Shown in pieces: positions 42,901-50,327 of a DNA stretch of 64,000 bases (position 1 is the stretch's first letter; each line of letters begins with the position of its first letter). The notes under the pieces were generated by a model. The model ran no database searches. It was not told the DNA's origin and worked only from the letters and a program-made list of their open reading frames with translations. The DNA comes from Isoptericola luteus (lineage in GTDB: Bacteria > Actinomycetota > Actinomycetes > Actinomycetales > Cellulomonadaceae), in the NCBI RefSeq assembly GCF_020297055.1, contig NZ_JAIXCQ010000016.1:16491-80490 (forward strand), in the 5' to 3' direction. Position numbers and translations under genes: made by a program.

Positions 42901-42997
42901 CCTGTACTGCGTCGTCGGCGTCATGAACGGCGCCCAGGTGTGGGTGACCGTCGACGGCAAGGACTGGACCTTCGAGAAGAGAGCGTGGCCGCGCTGA
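36935..42997 (+). CDS. Giant membrane-anchored surface protein 3 (paralog)
   Basis: This 2020-residue paralog has the same domain order. It is the most divergent of the three: synonymous codons differ throughout, and an acidic/Pro insert (EEEEDELLGPPP and neighbours, about residue 1165) interrupts the later cadherin-like repeats. FN3 domains begin near residue 1471. The C-terminal module keeps four Cys (SGCSTNKC, FRCWNN, LYCVVG) but ends in a short basic tail (FEKRAWPR) instead of the TW ending of the other two. The TTG at 36935 follows GGGGGA. Only 61 bases separate it from moxR, so the downstream signalling genes may be read from this promoter. Confidence 0.84.
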   Translation: MGLLSRLRRDRRTAVSTTVVLSLSLGLVAAAVLYDGEATADADLDDSGVWVTKSSAALVGRFNTEAKALDGTLLAGSADFDVDQQASQVLVADDGTSTANLVDVARLKFSSGTSVPAGAELSLGGGRVAVLDDESGFLWVRSVELLPGLDVEKDEPTLELGDEAQVVTSQEGTVYAVVPSTDMLWTVRPGEKPEHATLELLDEGDDVVLTTVGDDLVILDRSSGEMRLPGGDVVDVADAQGARLQHPGQDSAMVAYATGSALVRQPLDGGAQVSRRATGVPAAPVQLGGCLYGAWSTSGQIVRDCEGTDRDVDRVLEGIDDRTQLEYRTNRDAVVLNDLSAGTVWMALDEYEKVDDWDVQLPAEGDGEDENADDDTPELVDQTVVDREKQDPPEAKDDSFGVRAGRSTVLDVLANDLDPDGDVITAELGDDAPTEMAIQSVVGGRALQAVVPDDATGKVTFGYTVTDGRGGEDDATVDVRVVPWAENSGPEATGEPVLKVGLGRSAEIRVLPFFRDPEGDDLYLATATSTSKGDEVRATPDGRIEFRDEGTATGRKKVTLTVSDGRATTEGTLWVDVVGDTQEAPIAVGDHVVVTAGEPVTVKPLKNDSDPNGDELRLADVSEAKPAEITENVEAGTFTFVATEARSYDVLYRVTDGPSATTGVVRVDVVDPDDAKGPPVAVSDTALLPAGGSVLVDVLANDSDPAGGVLVVQSVDVPDDAGVTVATLGHQMLRITETRRLAEPVTLTYTVSNGDDTATGEVRVLPVPAPDRLRPPNAVADEVVVHAGDYVNIPVLANDSHPDGLELTLDDELEQTVEAGQGDLFVSEGRLRFRAGAEATTAYAIYKVQDPNGQEDSAQVTIHVRDGEKNRAPMPGDVQARVLSGGKVRVQVPLDGIDPDGDSVQLVNIVQPPVKGIAEIAEGQYIDFRSTAGATGQDTLKYAVVDSRGETATGTVRIGISPPSAENHPPVAADDIVTARPDRMVSVPALRNDSDADGDQIGLVPGAIEATKPLDPEVVEDRIVLQTPSDEGTSSFYYGIEDVWAARATGTVTLEVSADAPLLPPIARDDIVAPAEVTPQMTSLTVPVLRNDEDPDGAATELTVEVEGSTATVGDEGEVKVRLTDARQILTYTVTDVDGLVGKAFLQVPASKKLETPQAEQPEEEEDELLGPPPLLKSSFVPLEVISGEPLTVDLRNAVTVAEGGKVAIADAGSARAVAGSVVVRDAQHLVYTSTPDYVGPAAVSVQVTDGLGEKKDAAQRVVTVQVPITVLPPENLPPTPGTPTASVAAGEESTVDLSRFATDVDDDPLTFSMGAAPEGLTLGQSGGVVTLQASPDVVKGTGFDLAYTVSDGENPAVDGVLRVTVVASTRPLAKANPDTVPDAHQGKPVSVPVLANDVDPFDPKGLELVGISVETGVGDAVIEGDSVVITPEQSFVGTLVAVYRLQDATQDVDRQVEGRINVNVLGVPEAPAKPVVEEVRSKTVVLSWTPPLNNGAEITGYTVTSSMGDTFECTTTTCTLDGLTNNVTYTFTVTATNAVGESKSSVASAEARPDEKPNPPAAPTLAFGDKSLKVTWVNATYTDRSPIECVNLMISPPPASGVAQVSCVTGQTFEWEGLTNGTAYTVALQAVNAAPDPSEWGEASAPETPAGPPAAPAAPRATRIDDPLGGRIRVTWDAPNANGDAIKKYYVTNVKDGTVVEVTGTSWDATGLNNEASYSFTVVAENKAGPGKPSPASNAVTPFGRPEAPTGVTARDAAGDAVVRWNAADANGAPVSSYTVTASAGGSLTVSGTSATFTGLPDGATSTFTVTATNAGGTSGKSAASNGVKTYSKPGAPNVTWTKTSATDGYFTVTAPNSWNGDKGTVKWSLSGSENRSGEGTGRIAVSGGYSKSYTVTTSATNGAGTTNGGRASGSTDAPPQPKVWTSDSGIVYKVSGCSTNKCTRVQVHANADFPSGTYNFRCWNNFGGTNSNFSTQSAYLQAGGSANLYCVVGVMNGAQVWVTVDGKDWTFEKRAWPR

Positions 42998-43058
42998 CGC
43001 GCGCGCCGATCACCGAGCACCGCGACGAGACCGACGACTGGACCTGGAGAGAATCTCG

Positions 43059-44033
43059 ATGAGCACCATGACCCCTGAGCAGGCCGCCTGGTTCGCCCAG
43101 ACGTTCGACCGCATCGTCGGCAACGTCGGGCAGGCGGTGCTGGGCAAGGACGACCAGATCCGGCTGGCGCTGACCTGCATGCTGGCCGAGGGCCACCTGC
43201 TGCTGGAGGACGCCCCCGGGACGGGCAAGACGATGCTCGCCCGCGCGATGGCCGCCAGCGTGCAGGGCACCAACCACCGCATCCAGTTCACCCCGGACCT
43301 CCTGCCCTCGGACGTCACGGGCGTGACGATCTACGACCAGAAGTCCGGCAAGTTCGACTTCCACGAGGGCCCGATCTTCGCGAACATCGTGCTCGCGGAC
43401 GAGATCAACCGCGCCTCGCCGAAGACGCAGTCGGCCCTGCTCGAGGTCATGGAGGAGGGCCAGGTCACCGTCGACGGCGTGACGCACAAGACGGGCACCC
43501 CGTTCATGGTGGTCGCGACCCAGAACCCCATCGAGCAGGCCGGCACCTACCGGCTGCCCGAGGCGCAGCTCGACCGCTTCCTCATGAAGACGTCGATCGG
43601 CTACCCGGACCTCGCGTCCACGGTGGAGATCCTCGCGGGTTCGGCCGTGCGCGACCGCAGCGCGGCGCTGCAGCCCGTCATCACCGGCCAGGCCGTCGTG
43701 GACATGGCCGCGCTGGCGGCCGCGGCTCACGTCGACCCGGCCGTGCTGGAGTACGTCTCGCGCCTCGCGGAGGAGTCGCGCGCGGCGGCCGACGTGCACG
43801 TTGGCGTCTCCGTCCGTGGCGCGCTGGCGCTGGTGCGCTGCATGAAGGTGTGGGCCGCGGCGCACGGCCGCAACTACGTGCTGCCGGACGACGTCAAGGA
43901 CCTGCTGCAGCCGGTGTGGGCCCACCGCATCGTGCTGGACCCGGAGGCGGAGTTCGCCGGGGCCACCGCGGAGTCCGCGATCTCGCGCCTCCTGACCGAC
44001 GTGCCCGCACCGCAGGAGCGTCGCACGGCCTGA
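43059..44033 (+). CDS. MoxR-family AAA+ ATPase
   Basis: MoxR ATPases act as chaperones that mature or insert metal- or VWA-containing partners, usually with a DUF58 protein encoded next door. The 324-residue protein has Walker A in EDAPGTGKTMLA (about 50-61), Walker B in IVLADEINRASPKTQ (about 110-124), sensor-1 ATQNP and the RLPEAQLDRF arginine region. GGAGAG lies seven bases before the ATG. It begins a run of tightly spaced genes reaching the EssC-like gene, so its client is probably among them. Confidence 0.92.
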   Translation: MSTMTPEQAAWFAQTFDRIVGNVGQAVLGKDDQIRLALTCMLAEGHLLLEDAPGTGKTMLARAMAASVQGTNHRIQFTPDLLPSDVTGVTIYDQKSGKFDFHEGPIFANIVLADEINRASPKTQSALLEVMEEGQVTVDGVTHKTGTPFMVVATQNPIEQAGTYRLPEAQLDRFLMKTSIGYPDLASTVEILAGSAVRDRSAALQPVITGQAVVDMAALAAAAHVDPAVLEYVSRLAEESRAAADVHVGVSVRGALALVRCMKVWAAAHGRNYVLPDDVKDLLQPVWAHRIVLDPEAEFAGATAESAISRLLTDVPAPQERRTA

Positions 44034-44067
44034 GTGCCCGCCGGTCTGACAGGGAGCTGAGCACATC

Positions 44068-45408
44068 ATGACGACCACCACCGAGCTGGACACCTCCGCG
44101 CCGGCCGACCCGGACCTCGACACGCCGCCGGACGACGCCGCGCGGCCCGAGGCCCCTGCGACGCCCGCGCGCCGCCGTCGCGGCCCGCGCGACGGCCTCG
44201 CGGCGGTGGGCCGGGCCGTCGGCGACGCCGTCGCGCGCGCCTGGGCCCGGACCCGGCCCGTGCTGGGCGTCGTCTCGCCGTTCGGCTGGACGGTGCTGCT
44301 GCTGGCCGCCGTGGCGTGGTGGACGGGCGTCGTGCTCCGCTGGGAGGAGTGGGCGGCCATCGCGGTCGCCGTGACGGTCGCCCTGCTGGGCGCCGTGGCC
44401 TTCGTGCTCGGCCGACTGCGGTACACCGTGACGCTCGACGTCGCGTCGCGTCGCGTGGTCGTCGGCGACCGGGCGGTGGGCCGGCTGCTGGTCCGCAACG
44501 ACTCGTCGCGCGCCATGCTCCCGGCCGTGATGGAGCTCCAGGTGGGCCAGGGCGTCGCCTCGTTCCCGGTGCCGCGCCTGCGCCCCGAGGGGGAGCACGA
44601 GGAGATCTTCGCCGTCCCCACCCACCGCCGCGCCGTCATCCCCCTGGGGCCGGTGCGATCCGTGCGCGCCGACCCGCTCGGGCTGCTGCGCCGCGAGCTG
44701 GTGTGGACGGAGCCGGAGGAGCTGTTCGTCCACCCGCGCACCCTGCCCCTGTCGGGCTCGTCCACGGGCCTGCTGCACGACCTCGAGGGCCGCGTGACCC
44801 CCGACATCTCCGACTCGGACGTGTCGTTCCACGCGCTGCGCGACTACGTGCCCGGCGACGACCGCCGGCACATCCACTGGAAGTCCACGGCCCGCACGGG
44901 CCAGCTCATGGTGCGTCAGTTCGAGGAGACGCGCCGCTCGCGCCTCGCCGTCATCCTGTCGACGCGCGAGGAGGACTACGCCGACCCCGACGAGTTCGAG
45001 CTCGCCGTGTCGGTGTGCGGGTCCCTCGGCCTGCAGGCGATCCGTGAGGACGGCGGCCTGGCCGTGCTCGTCCCGCAGGGTCGTGTGCGCGGCGACCACC
45101 GCACCCGCCTGCTCGACGACCTCACTCGTCTCGAGCTGTCGACGGCGCGCACGAGCCTCGCCGAGATCGCCCGGGTCGCCTCGTCGACGGTCACCGACGC
45201 CTCGGTGGTCGCCCTCGTCGTGGGCAGCCGGGTCACCCCCACCGACCTGAGGTCCGCCGCCGTGCGGCTGCCCGCCGACGCGCGTCTCGTCGCGATGCGC
45301 TGCGCGCCGGGCAGCTCCGTGAGCCGGGGCCGGGTCGCCGACATGCAGGTGCTGACGCTCGGCGACCTCGCCGACCTGCCGAACGCACTGCGGAGGATGA
45401 ATGACTGA
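44068..45408 (+). CDS. DUF58 domain membrane protein
   Basis: This 446-residue protein is the usual partner of MoxR. A 70-residue disordered Pro/Asp N-terminus is followed by two transmembrane helices (about 72-92 and 95-115) and a cytoplasmic domain with the DUF58 signature LRDYVPGDDRRHIHWKSTAR near residues 257-276. The C-terminal part (about 290-446) resembles a VWA-like fold without an obvious metal site. The gene starts 34 bases after moxR and overlaps the next gene by eight bases. Confidence 0.9.
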   Translation: MTTTTELDTSAPADPDLDTPPDDAARPEAPATPARRRRGPRDGLAAVGRAVGDAVARAWARTRPVLGVVSPFGWTVLLLAAVAWWTGVVLRWEEWAAIAVAVTVALLGAVAFVLGRLRYTVTLDVASRRVVVGDRAVGRLLVRNDSSRAMLPAVMELQVGQGVASFPVPRLRPEGEHEEIFAVPTHRRAVIPLGPVRSVRADPLGLLRRELVWTEPEELFVHPRTLPLSGSSTGLLHDLEGRVTPDISDSDVSFHALRDYVPGDDRRHIHWKSTARTGQLMVRQFEETRRSRLAVILSTREEDYADPDEFELAVSVCGSLGLQAIREDGGLAVLVPQGRVRGDHRTRLLDDLTRLELSTARTSLAEIARVASSTVTDASVVALVVGSRVTPTDLRSAAVRLPADARLVAMRCAPGSSVSRGRVADMQVLTLGDLADLPNALRRMND

Positions 45409-47947
45409 GCGGCCGAACGCTCCCGTGCCCGGCGACACGGGCGGGACGGGACACACCGGGCACACCGGTGGCACCTCGCGCACGTCGGTGCGCGCCGGCA
45501 CCACGCGTGGCGCCGGCCGCCCTGCGAAGAAGGTCCGGGCGCTCACCGTCGGCGGGCTCGTCGACGGGCTCGTGCTCGCCGCCCTGCTCGGCGTCGTCGC
45601 CGTCGGGTTCGGGCCCGCCTGGGGCGGTCCCGGCTACCTGCTGCCCGCCCTCGGCGGTGCGGCACTGGGCCTGCTCATCGCCTGGCTGGGCGCCTGGCTG
45701 CGCTGGTCTGTGCTGCTCGTGTCGGCGGCGACCGTGCTGGGCTACTTCCTGCTCGGCGGCGCGCTGGCGCTGCCCGGCACGACGATCGCCGGCGTGGTGC
45801 CCACGGGACGGACCGTCGTCGAGCTCGCCGTCGGCGCCGTGCACGGGTGGAAGGAGTTCGTCACCACCGTCACCCCGCTGTCGTCGTTCGGCGACCTCGC
45901 CGTCGTGCCGTTCGCGCTGCTGCTGGTCACCGGCGTGCTCGCCGGCACGATCGCCTGGCGTTCCACGCGGGCCGCGTGGGCGCTGGCGCCGGTGGTGGTG
46001 GCGCTGGCCACGGTGGCCCTGCTGGGCACGATCCTGCCGGCGTACCCGCTTGTCCAGGGCCTCGTGGTCGCCGTCGTCGGCAGCCTGTGGGCGTCCTGGC
46101 GGGCCGCCGAGACACGGATGGGCGCGAACACGCTGCTGTCGGACGCCAGCCGGTCCGCGACGCGGCGCCTGCGCGCCCAGCGTGCGCGCGGCGGCGCCAT
46201 GATGCTCGTGGCGGGCGGTGCGGCCGCCGTCCTGCTCGCCCCGCAGCTCGCGGGCGGCGAGCGCGTGGTGCTGCGCGAGCTGATCACGCCGCCGCTGGAC
46301 CTGCACCAGTACACGAGCCCGCTCGTGGCGTTCCGCACCTACACCAAGGACCTCGCGGACACCGAGCTGTTCACCGTGACGGGCATGCCCGAGGACGCCC
46401 GCGTGCGCCTCGCGACCCTCGACGCGTACGCGGGCACCGTGTACGACGCGTCGAGCGGCGGCGGCTCGGGCGTCTTCAACCGCGCCGGCGAGGTCATCGA
46501 CACGGTGACGCCGGGCACCCGCACGCCCGTCCAGGTGACGGTCACCGGCTACTCCGGCGTCTGGATGCCCGACGTCGGTGAGCTCGCGGGCATCTCGTTC
46601 GACGGCGAGCGCGCCGACGAGCTCGCGGCCAGCACCTACTACAACGCGACGTCGGGCACGGGGCTCGTGACCGCGGGGATCCGGCCGGGGGACTCGTACG
46701 AGCTCGACGCCATCGTCGCGCCGCGGCCGTCCGACGAGGCACTGGCGTCCGCCAAGGTCCTCGACGTCGACCTGCCCGAGCCGAAGGACGTCGCGAACGC
46801 GGTGCCGAGCAAGTCGCAGCAGTTCGCGGCCGACGCCACCGAGCCGTTCGAGCGCCTCACCAACATCCGGGACACGCTGGCCGCCACGGGCGTCTACTCG
46901 AGCGGCCTGGAGAACCAGCCGCCGTCGCGCCCGGGCCACTCGGCCGCGCGCATCGACGCGCTGCTCGCCCAGGACGAGATGGTGGGCGACGACGAGCAGT
47001 TCGCCACCGCGCTCGCGCTCATGGCGCGCCAGGCGGGCATCCCCGCCCGCGTCGTCATGGGGTTCTACCCGGACGAGGACACCTGGAAGCCGGGCACGCC
47101 GTACGTGGTCACGGGCGCGGACGTGCACGCCTGGATCGAGGTCCCGTTCGAGGACTACGGCTGGGTGGCGTTCGACGCCATCCCGGACGAGGACAACAAG
47201 GTCGAGCCGCTGCCGCGCTCCAAGCAGATCCCGAAGCCTCCGGTCCTGGAGACCCCCGAGTCGCCCGAGGAGCCGCCGCAGGCGGAGGCGGGCGACGTCG
47301 AGGACGAGAAGGAGGAAGAGGAGGCCGAGGGCATCGACTGGCGCCAGGTCGCCATCTTCGTGATGACCGTCGGCGTGCCGCTCCTCATCCTCGCGGCACC
47401 GATACTGTTCATCCTCGTGTACAAGGCCCGCAGGCGCGGTCGACGCCGGTCGGCGCCGGCCGTGGTGGACCGCGTCAGCGGCGGCTGGCGCGAGGTCGTC
47501 GACGTCGCCACCGACCTCGGAGCGGGTGTTCCCCGCGCCGCGACGCGCCGCGAGGGCGCGCGGCTCCTGACCGAGCAGCTCCCGGCGGCGGACACGACGG
47601 CCACGGCGACGCTCGCCCACCGGGCGGACCGCACGGTGTTCGGTGCCGGGGAGCCCAGCACGGCGGAGGTCGACGAGTACTGGACGCACGTGGACGAGCT
47701 GGTCGGCACCATGCGCTCCTCGGTGCCGTGGCGCAGGCGCGTCGCCTCACGGCTGTCGCTGCGCTCGGTGCGCGGCGCGGACGCCCCGCCCGTCAAGGTG
47801 GTGCTCGGTCGCTGGGCGCGCGCGGTGCCGGCGGGCCTCGCCGGTTTGGGGCGTCGGGCCGTGCGTCCCGTCACTGAGAGGATGGCCCGCGCACGGCGTC
47901 GCAGGGACGCCGAGGCGCGACGGGCACGGCAGCAGGAGGATCGATGA
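45401..47947 (+). CDS. Transglutaminase-like (TgpA/DUF3488-type) membrane protein, catalytic Cys replaced
   Basis: This 848-residue protein has an N-terminal cytoplasmic tail, about seven transmembrane helices (50-260), an extracytoplasmic transglutaminase-core domain (about 280-610), an acidic linker, one more helix (about 648-672) and a basic cytoplasmic C-terminus. In the core the motif that normally reads GxCEQFA is GDDEQFATALALMARQAGIP: Asp531 stands where the nucleophilic Cys belongs. His576 (DVHAWIEV) and Asp592 (AFDAIP) of the triad remain. It therefore probably binds peptide or peptidoglycan amine substrates without cross-linking them. The MoxR-DUF58-transglutaminase order is a common actinobacterial module. 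Confidence 0.85.
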   Translation: MTERPNAPVPGDTGGTGHTGHTGGTSRTSVRAGTTRGAGRPAKKVRALTVGGLVDGLVLAALLGVVAVGFGPAWGGPGYLLPALGGAALGLLIAWLGAWLRWSVLLVSAATVLGYFLLGGALALPGTTIAGVVPTGRTVVELAVGAVHGWKEFVTTVTPLSSFGDLAVVPFALLLVTGVLAGTIAWRSTRAAWALAPVVVALATVALLGTILPAYPLVQGLVVAVVGSLWASWRAAETRMGANTLLSDASRSATRRLRAQRARGGAMMLVAGGAAAVLLAPQLAGGERVVLRELITPPLDLHQYTSPLVAFRTYTKDLADTELFTVTGMPEDARVRLATLDAYAGTVYDASSGGGSGVFNRAGEVIDTVTPGTRTPVQVTVTGYSGVWMPDVGELAGISFDGERADELAASTYYNATSGTGLVTAGIRPGDSYELDAIVAPRPSDEALASAKVLDVDLPEPKDVANAVPSKSQQFAADATEPFERLTNIRDTLAATGVYSSGLENQPPSRPGHSAARIDALLAQDEMVGDDEQFATALALMARQAGIPARVVMGFYPDEDTWKPGTPYVVTGADVHAWIEVPFEDYGWVAFDAIPDEDNKVEPLPRSKQIPKPPVLETPESPEEPPQAEAGDVEDEKEEEEAEGIDWRQVAIFVMTVGVPLLILAAPILFILVYKARRRGRRRSAPAVVDRVSGGWREVVDVATDLGAGVPRAATRREGARLLTEQLPAADTTATATLAHRADRTVFGAGEPSTAEVDEYWTHVDELVGTMRSSVPWRRRVASRLSLRSVRGADAPPVKVVLGRWARAVPAGLAGLGRRAVRPVTERMARARRRRDAEARRARQQEDR

Positions 47948-49497
47948 CCACGACGTGCGGCGCCTGTGGCGCGGCGGAGCAGTCCGGGGCGTTCTGCACG
48001 GTGTGCGGTACCCCCACGGGGGTCGGGCCGCAGCCCGGGCTGAGCGCGGGTCAGGAGGCCACCGAGCCGGAGATGCGCGAGGCGACCCGCCGCGGGGCGA
48101 CCCTCGCGCCCCCCGCGGCGGCCCCCGCCACGGAGCCTCCGCTGGCCGGCGTGGGACGGCGGGCGGGCGCGTACCTGCTCGACGTGCTCGCGGTCTCGAT
48201 CGTGTCCGGCGTCGTCGCGGGGATCCTCGCCGTCGTCACCGGCGTCGGCGAGGCCATGTCGGCGCTGGCCGAGGCGACGACGGTGATGGGCGCCACCGCG
48301 GCGTCGAACGAGCTGGCCGGTGCGCTGGCCGTGGTCTACGGCGTCGCGGGCCTCGTCAGCCTCGCCGGCTGGGTGCTGCTTGCGCTGCTCGACGGGCTCA
48401 CCGGCGCGACGCTCGGCAACCGCCTGCTCGGCATCCGCACCGTGGCGCTCGACGGCGGCGGCCCGGTCGGCGCCGGCCGGGGCCTGCTGCGCTGGCTGGT
48501 GCTCGCCGGAGCGGGCGTGCTGCCGCTCCTCGGGACGGTGCTCGTGCTGGTGTCGCCCACGTTCGACGCGACCGGCCGGCGGCAGGGCTGGCACGACAAG
48601 GCCGGCCGGTCCGTCGTGCGCGACGTCCGTGGCGTCCCGCCGCGGACCTTCGCCCCGGCCTCCGCCGGGCCGGGGGTGGCAGCCGCGGCGTCCGCCGGGG
48701 CAGCCCGGGCGGGCGCCCCGGTGCCGGACCCGTGGGCGTTCCCCGAGGCGGCCCGCGACCAGGGCGGTCTCGTCACCGGCGTCCCGGGGAGCTCGGCCGC
48801 CGGCACGCCGCCCGCGCAGCCGGACCCCCAGGGCGCCGGGCACGGCGGCCCCGCCGGGGCCGCAGGCCCGGGCCTGTACGACGCCGACCCGCACACGGTC
48901 CACCGGGCCCCGGTCCGCGCGGACGGCGCGGGAACCGCCGCGCCCGCCACGCCGGCAACGCCCGCACAGCCTCCCGCCCAGCGGCCCGTCGCCCAGCAGC
49001 CTTTCCTCCAGCAGCCCGCGGCGCCGCGGCCCGTGGCACCGGCACCGGCCGCACCGCCGCACGCCGTCGCGCCGGCCGCCGACGCGGAGGACCTCGAGGA
49101 CCTCGAGGCGACGCGCTTCAGCGTCTCGTCGCGCCGGTCGTCGGGCGACGGGACGATGCCGCCGCGGATCGTCGTCGAGATCGACCCCGGCCGTCGGGTG
49201 ACCGTCGCGTCGCGGACACTCGTGGGCCGCAACCCGCAGCAGGACGGCGCGGCCCCGGCGACGCTGCTCAGCGTGCCCGACGCCACGCGCTCCGTCTCCA
49301 AGACCCATCTGGAGCTGGTGCCCACGCCTGAGGGCCTCCAGGCGCGGGACCTCGGCAGCACCAACGGGAGCGCCGTGATCGCACCCGACGGCACCGTGCA
49401 CGAGCTCGTCGCCGGGATCCCCGTCACGGTGACCGCGGGCTGGGTCGTCCAGGCCGGCGCCCGCCGGATCACCGTCGTCGGGGCGGGCGGCGCATGA
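47944..49497 (+). CDS. Zinc-ribbon, RDD membrane and FHA domain protein
   Basis: This 517-residue protein begins with a zinc-ribbon (CGAC...CTVCG, residues 5-21). An RDD domain of three to four helices follows (about 72-215) with the typical RLLGIRTV. A long Pro/Ala/Gln linker precedes a C-terminal FHA domain (about 408-510) that keeps GR, SKTH and STNG, the residues that read phospho-threonine. It could place a phospho-peptide reader at the membrane for the kinase encoded three genes on. It overlaps both neighbours by four bases. Confidence 0.86.
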   Translation: MTTTCGACGAAEQSGAFCTVCGTPTGVGPQPGLSAGQEATEPEMREATRRGATLAPPAAAPATEPPLAGVGRRAGAYLLDVLAVSIVSGVVAGILAVVTGVGEAMSALAEATTVMGATAASNELAGALAVVYGVAGLVSLAGWVLLALLDGLTGATLGNRLLGIRTVALDGGGPVGAGRGLLRWLVLAGAGVLPLLGTVLVLVSPTFDATGRRQGWHDKAGRSVVRDVRGVPPRTFAPASAGPGVAAAASAGAARAGAPVPDPWAFPEAARDQGGLVTGVPGSSAAGTPPAQPDPQGAGHGGPAGAAGPGLYDADPHTVHRAPVRADGAGTAAPATPATPAQPPAQRPVAQQPFLQQPAAPRPVAPAPAAPPHAVAPAADAEDLEDLEATRFSVSSRRSSGDGTMPPRIVVEIDPGRRVTVASRTLVGRNPQQDGAAPATLLSVPDATRSVSKTHLELVPTPEGLQARDLGSTNGSAVIAPDGTVHELVAGIPVTVTAGWVVQAGARRITVVGAGGA

Positions 49498-50327
49498 GCG
49501 TCGACGCCGAGCTCGGTCTGCTGTGGGGCGCGGCGACGCACCAGGGCGCACGGCGCAAGCTCAACGAGGACTCCTACCTGGCGAGCGGGTCCGTCTTCTT
49601 CGTCGCGGACGGGATGGGCGGGCACGACGCGGGTGAGGTCGCGAGCGCGGCCGCCGTGGAGGCGCTGCGCCCCCTCGTCGAGTCCGAGGTCGTCGGGGCG
49701 GACTCGGTGCGCTGCCGGGTGCGGGTCGCGCACGAGTCGGTGCTCGCGATCGAGACGACGCCCGGGCGGGGCGCGGGCACGACGCTGACCGGCGTCGCGC
49801 TCACCGAGCAGGGCGGCGAGCCCTACTGGCTCGTGGTGAACCTCGGGGACTCGCGCACCTACCGCCTCTCCGACGGCGAGCTCGAGCAGGTCAGCGTCGA
49901 CCACTCCGAGGTGCAGGAGCTGGTCGACGCCGGCCGCATCACCCGGGAGCAGGCGGCGACCCACCCGCGCCGGCACGTCGTGACGCGGGCGCTCGGCGCC
50001 CCCGAGGAGCCGGACGCCGACTTCTGGCTGCTGCCCGTGCACGCGGGCGACCGGCTGCTGATCTGCTCCGACGGGCTCACCGGAGAGCTGACGGACGAGC
50101 GGATCGAGACGGTGCTGCTCGCCGAGCCCGACCCGCAGGTGGTCGCAGAACGCCTGGTGCACGAGGCACTTGTCGCGGGCGGAAGGGATAACATCACCGT
50201 CATCGTGGTGGACGCCACAGGGCTGACGGGCGCCCTGGAGAGCACGGCCCCCCGGGACGGGCGGGCCCGCCGCGACGACGAGGACACGGTGCCCCGACGG
50301 TCTCCGTGGAAGGGAGATCAGACGTGA
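49494..50327 (+). CDS. PP2C-family Ser/Thr protein phosphatase
   Basis: This soluble phosphatase of 277 residues should reverse the kinase reaction in the same operon. Metal-binding and catalytic motifs are intact: RKLNEDSY, VADGMGGHDAGE, VNLGDSRTYRL, CSDGLTGEL and GGRDNITVIVV. The last 30 residues are a charged tail. Four-base overlaps with the RDD-FHA gene and the next FHA gene indicate coupled translation. Confidence 0.94.
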   Translation: MSVDAELGLLWGAATHQGARRKLNEDSYLASGSVFFVADGMGGHDAGEVASAAAVEALRPLVESEVVGADSVRCRVRVAHESVLAIETTPGRGAGTTLTGVALTEQGGEPYWLVVNLGDSRTYRLSDGELEQVSVDHSEVQELVDAGRITREQAATHPRRHVVTRALGAPEEPDADFWLLPVHAGDRLLICSDGLTGELTDERIETVLLAEPDPQVVAERLVHEALVAGGRDNITVIVVDATGLTGALESTAPRDGRARRDDEDTVPRRSPWKGDQT

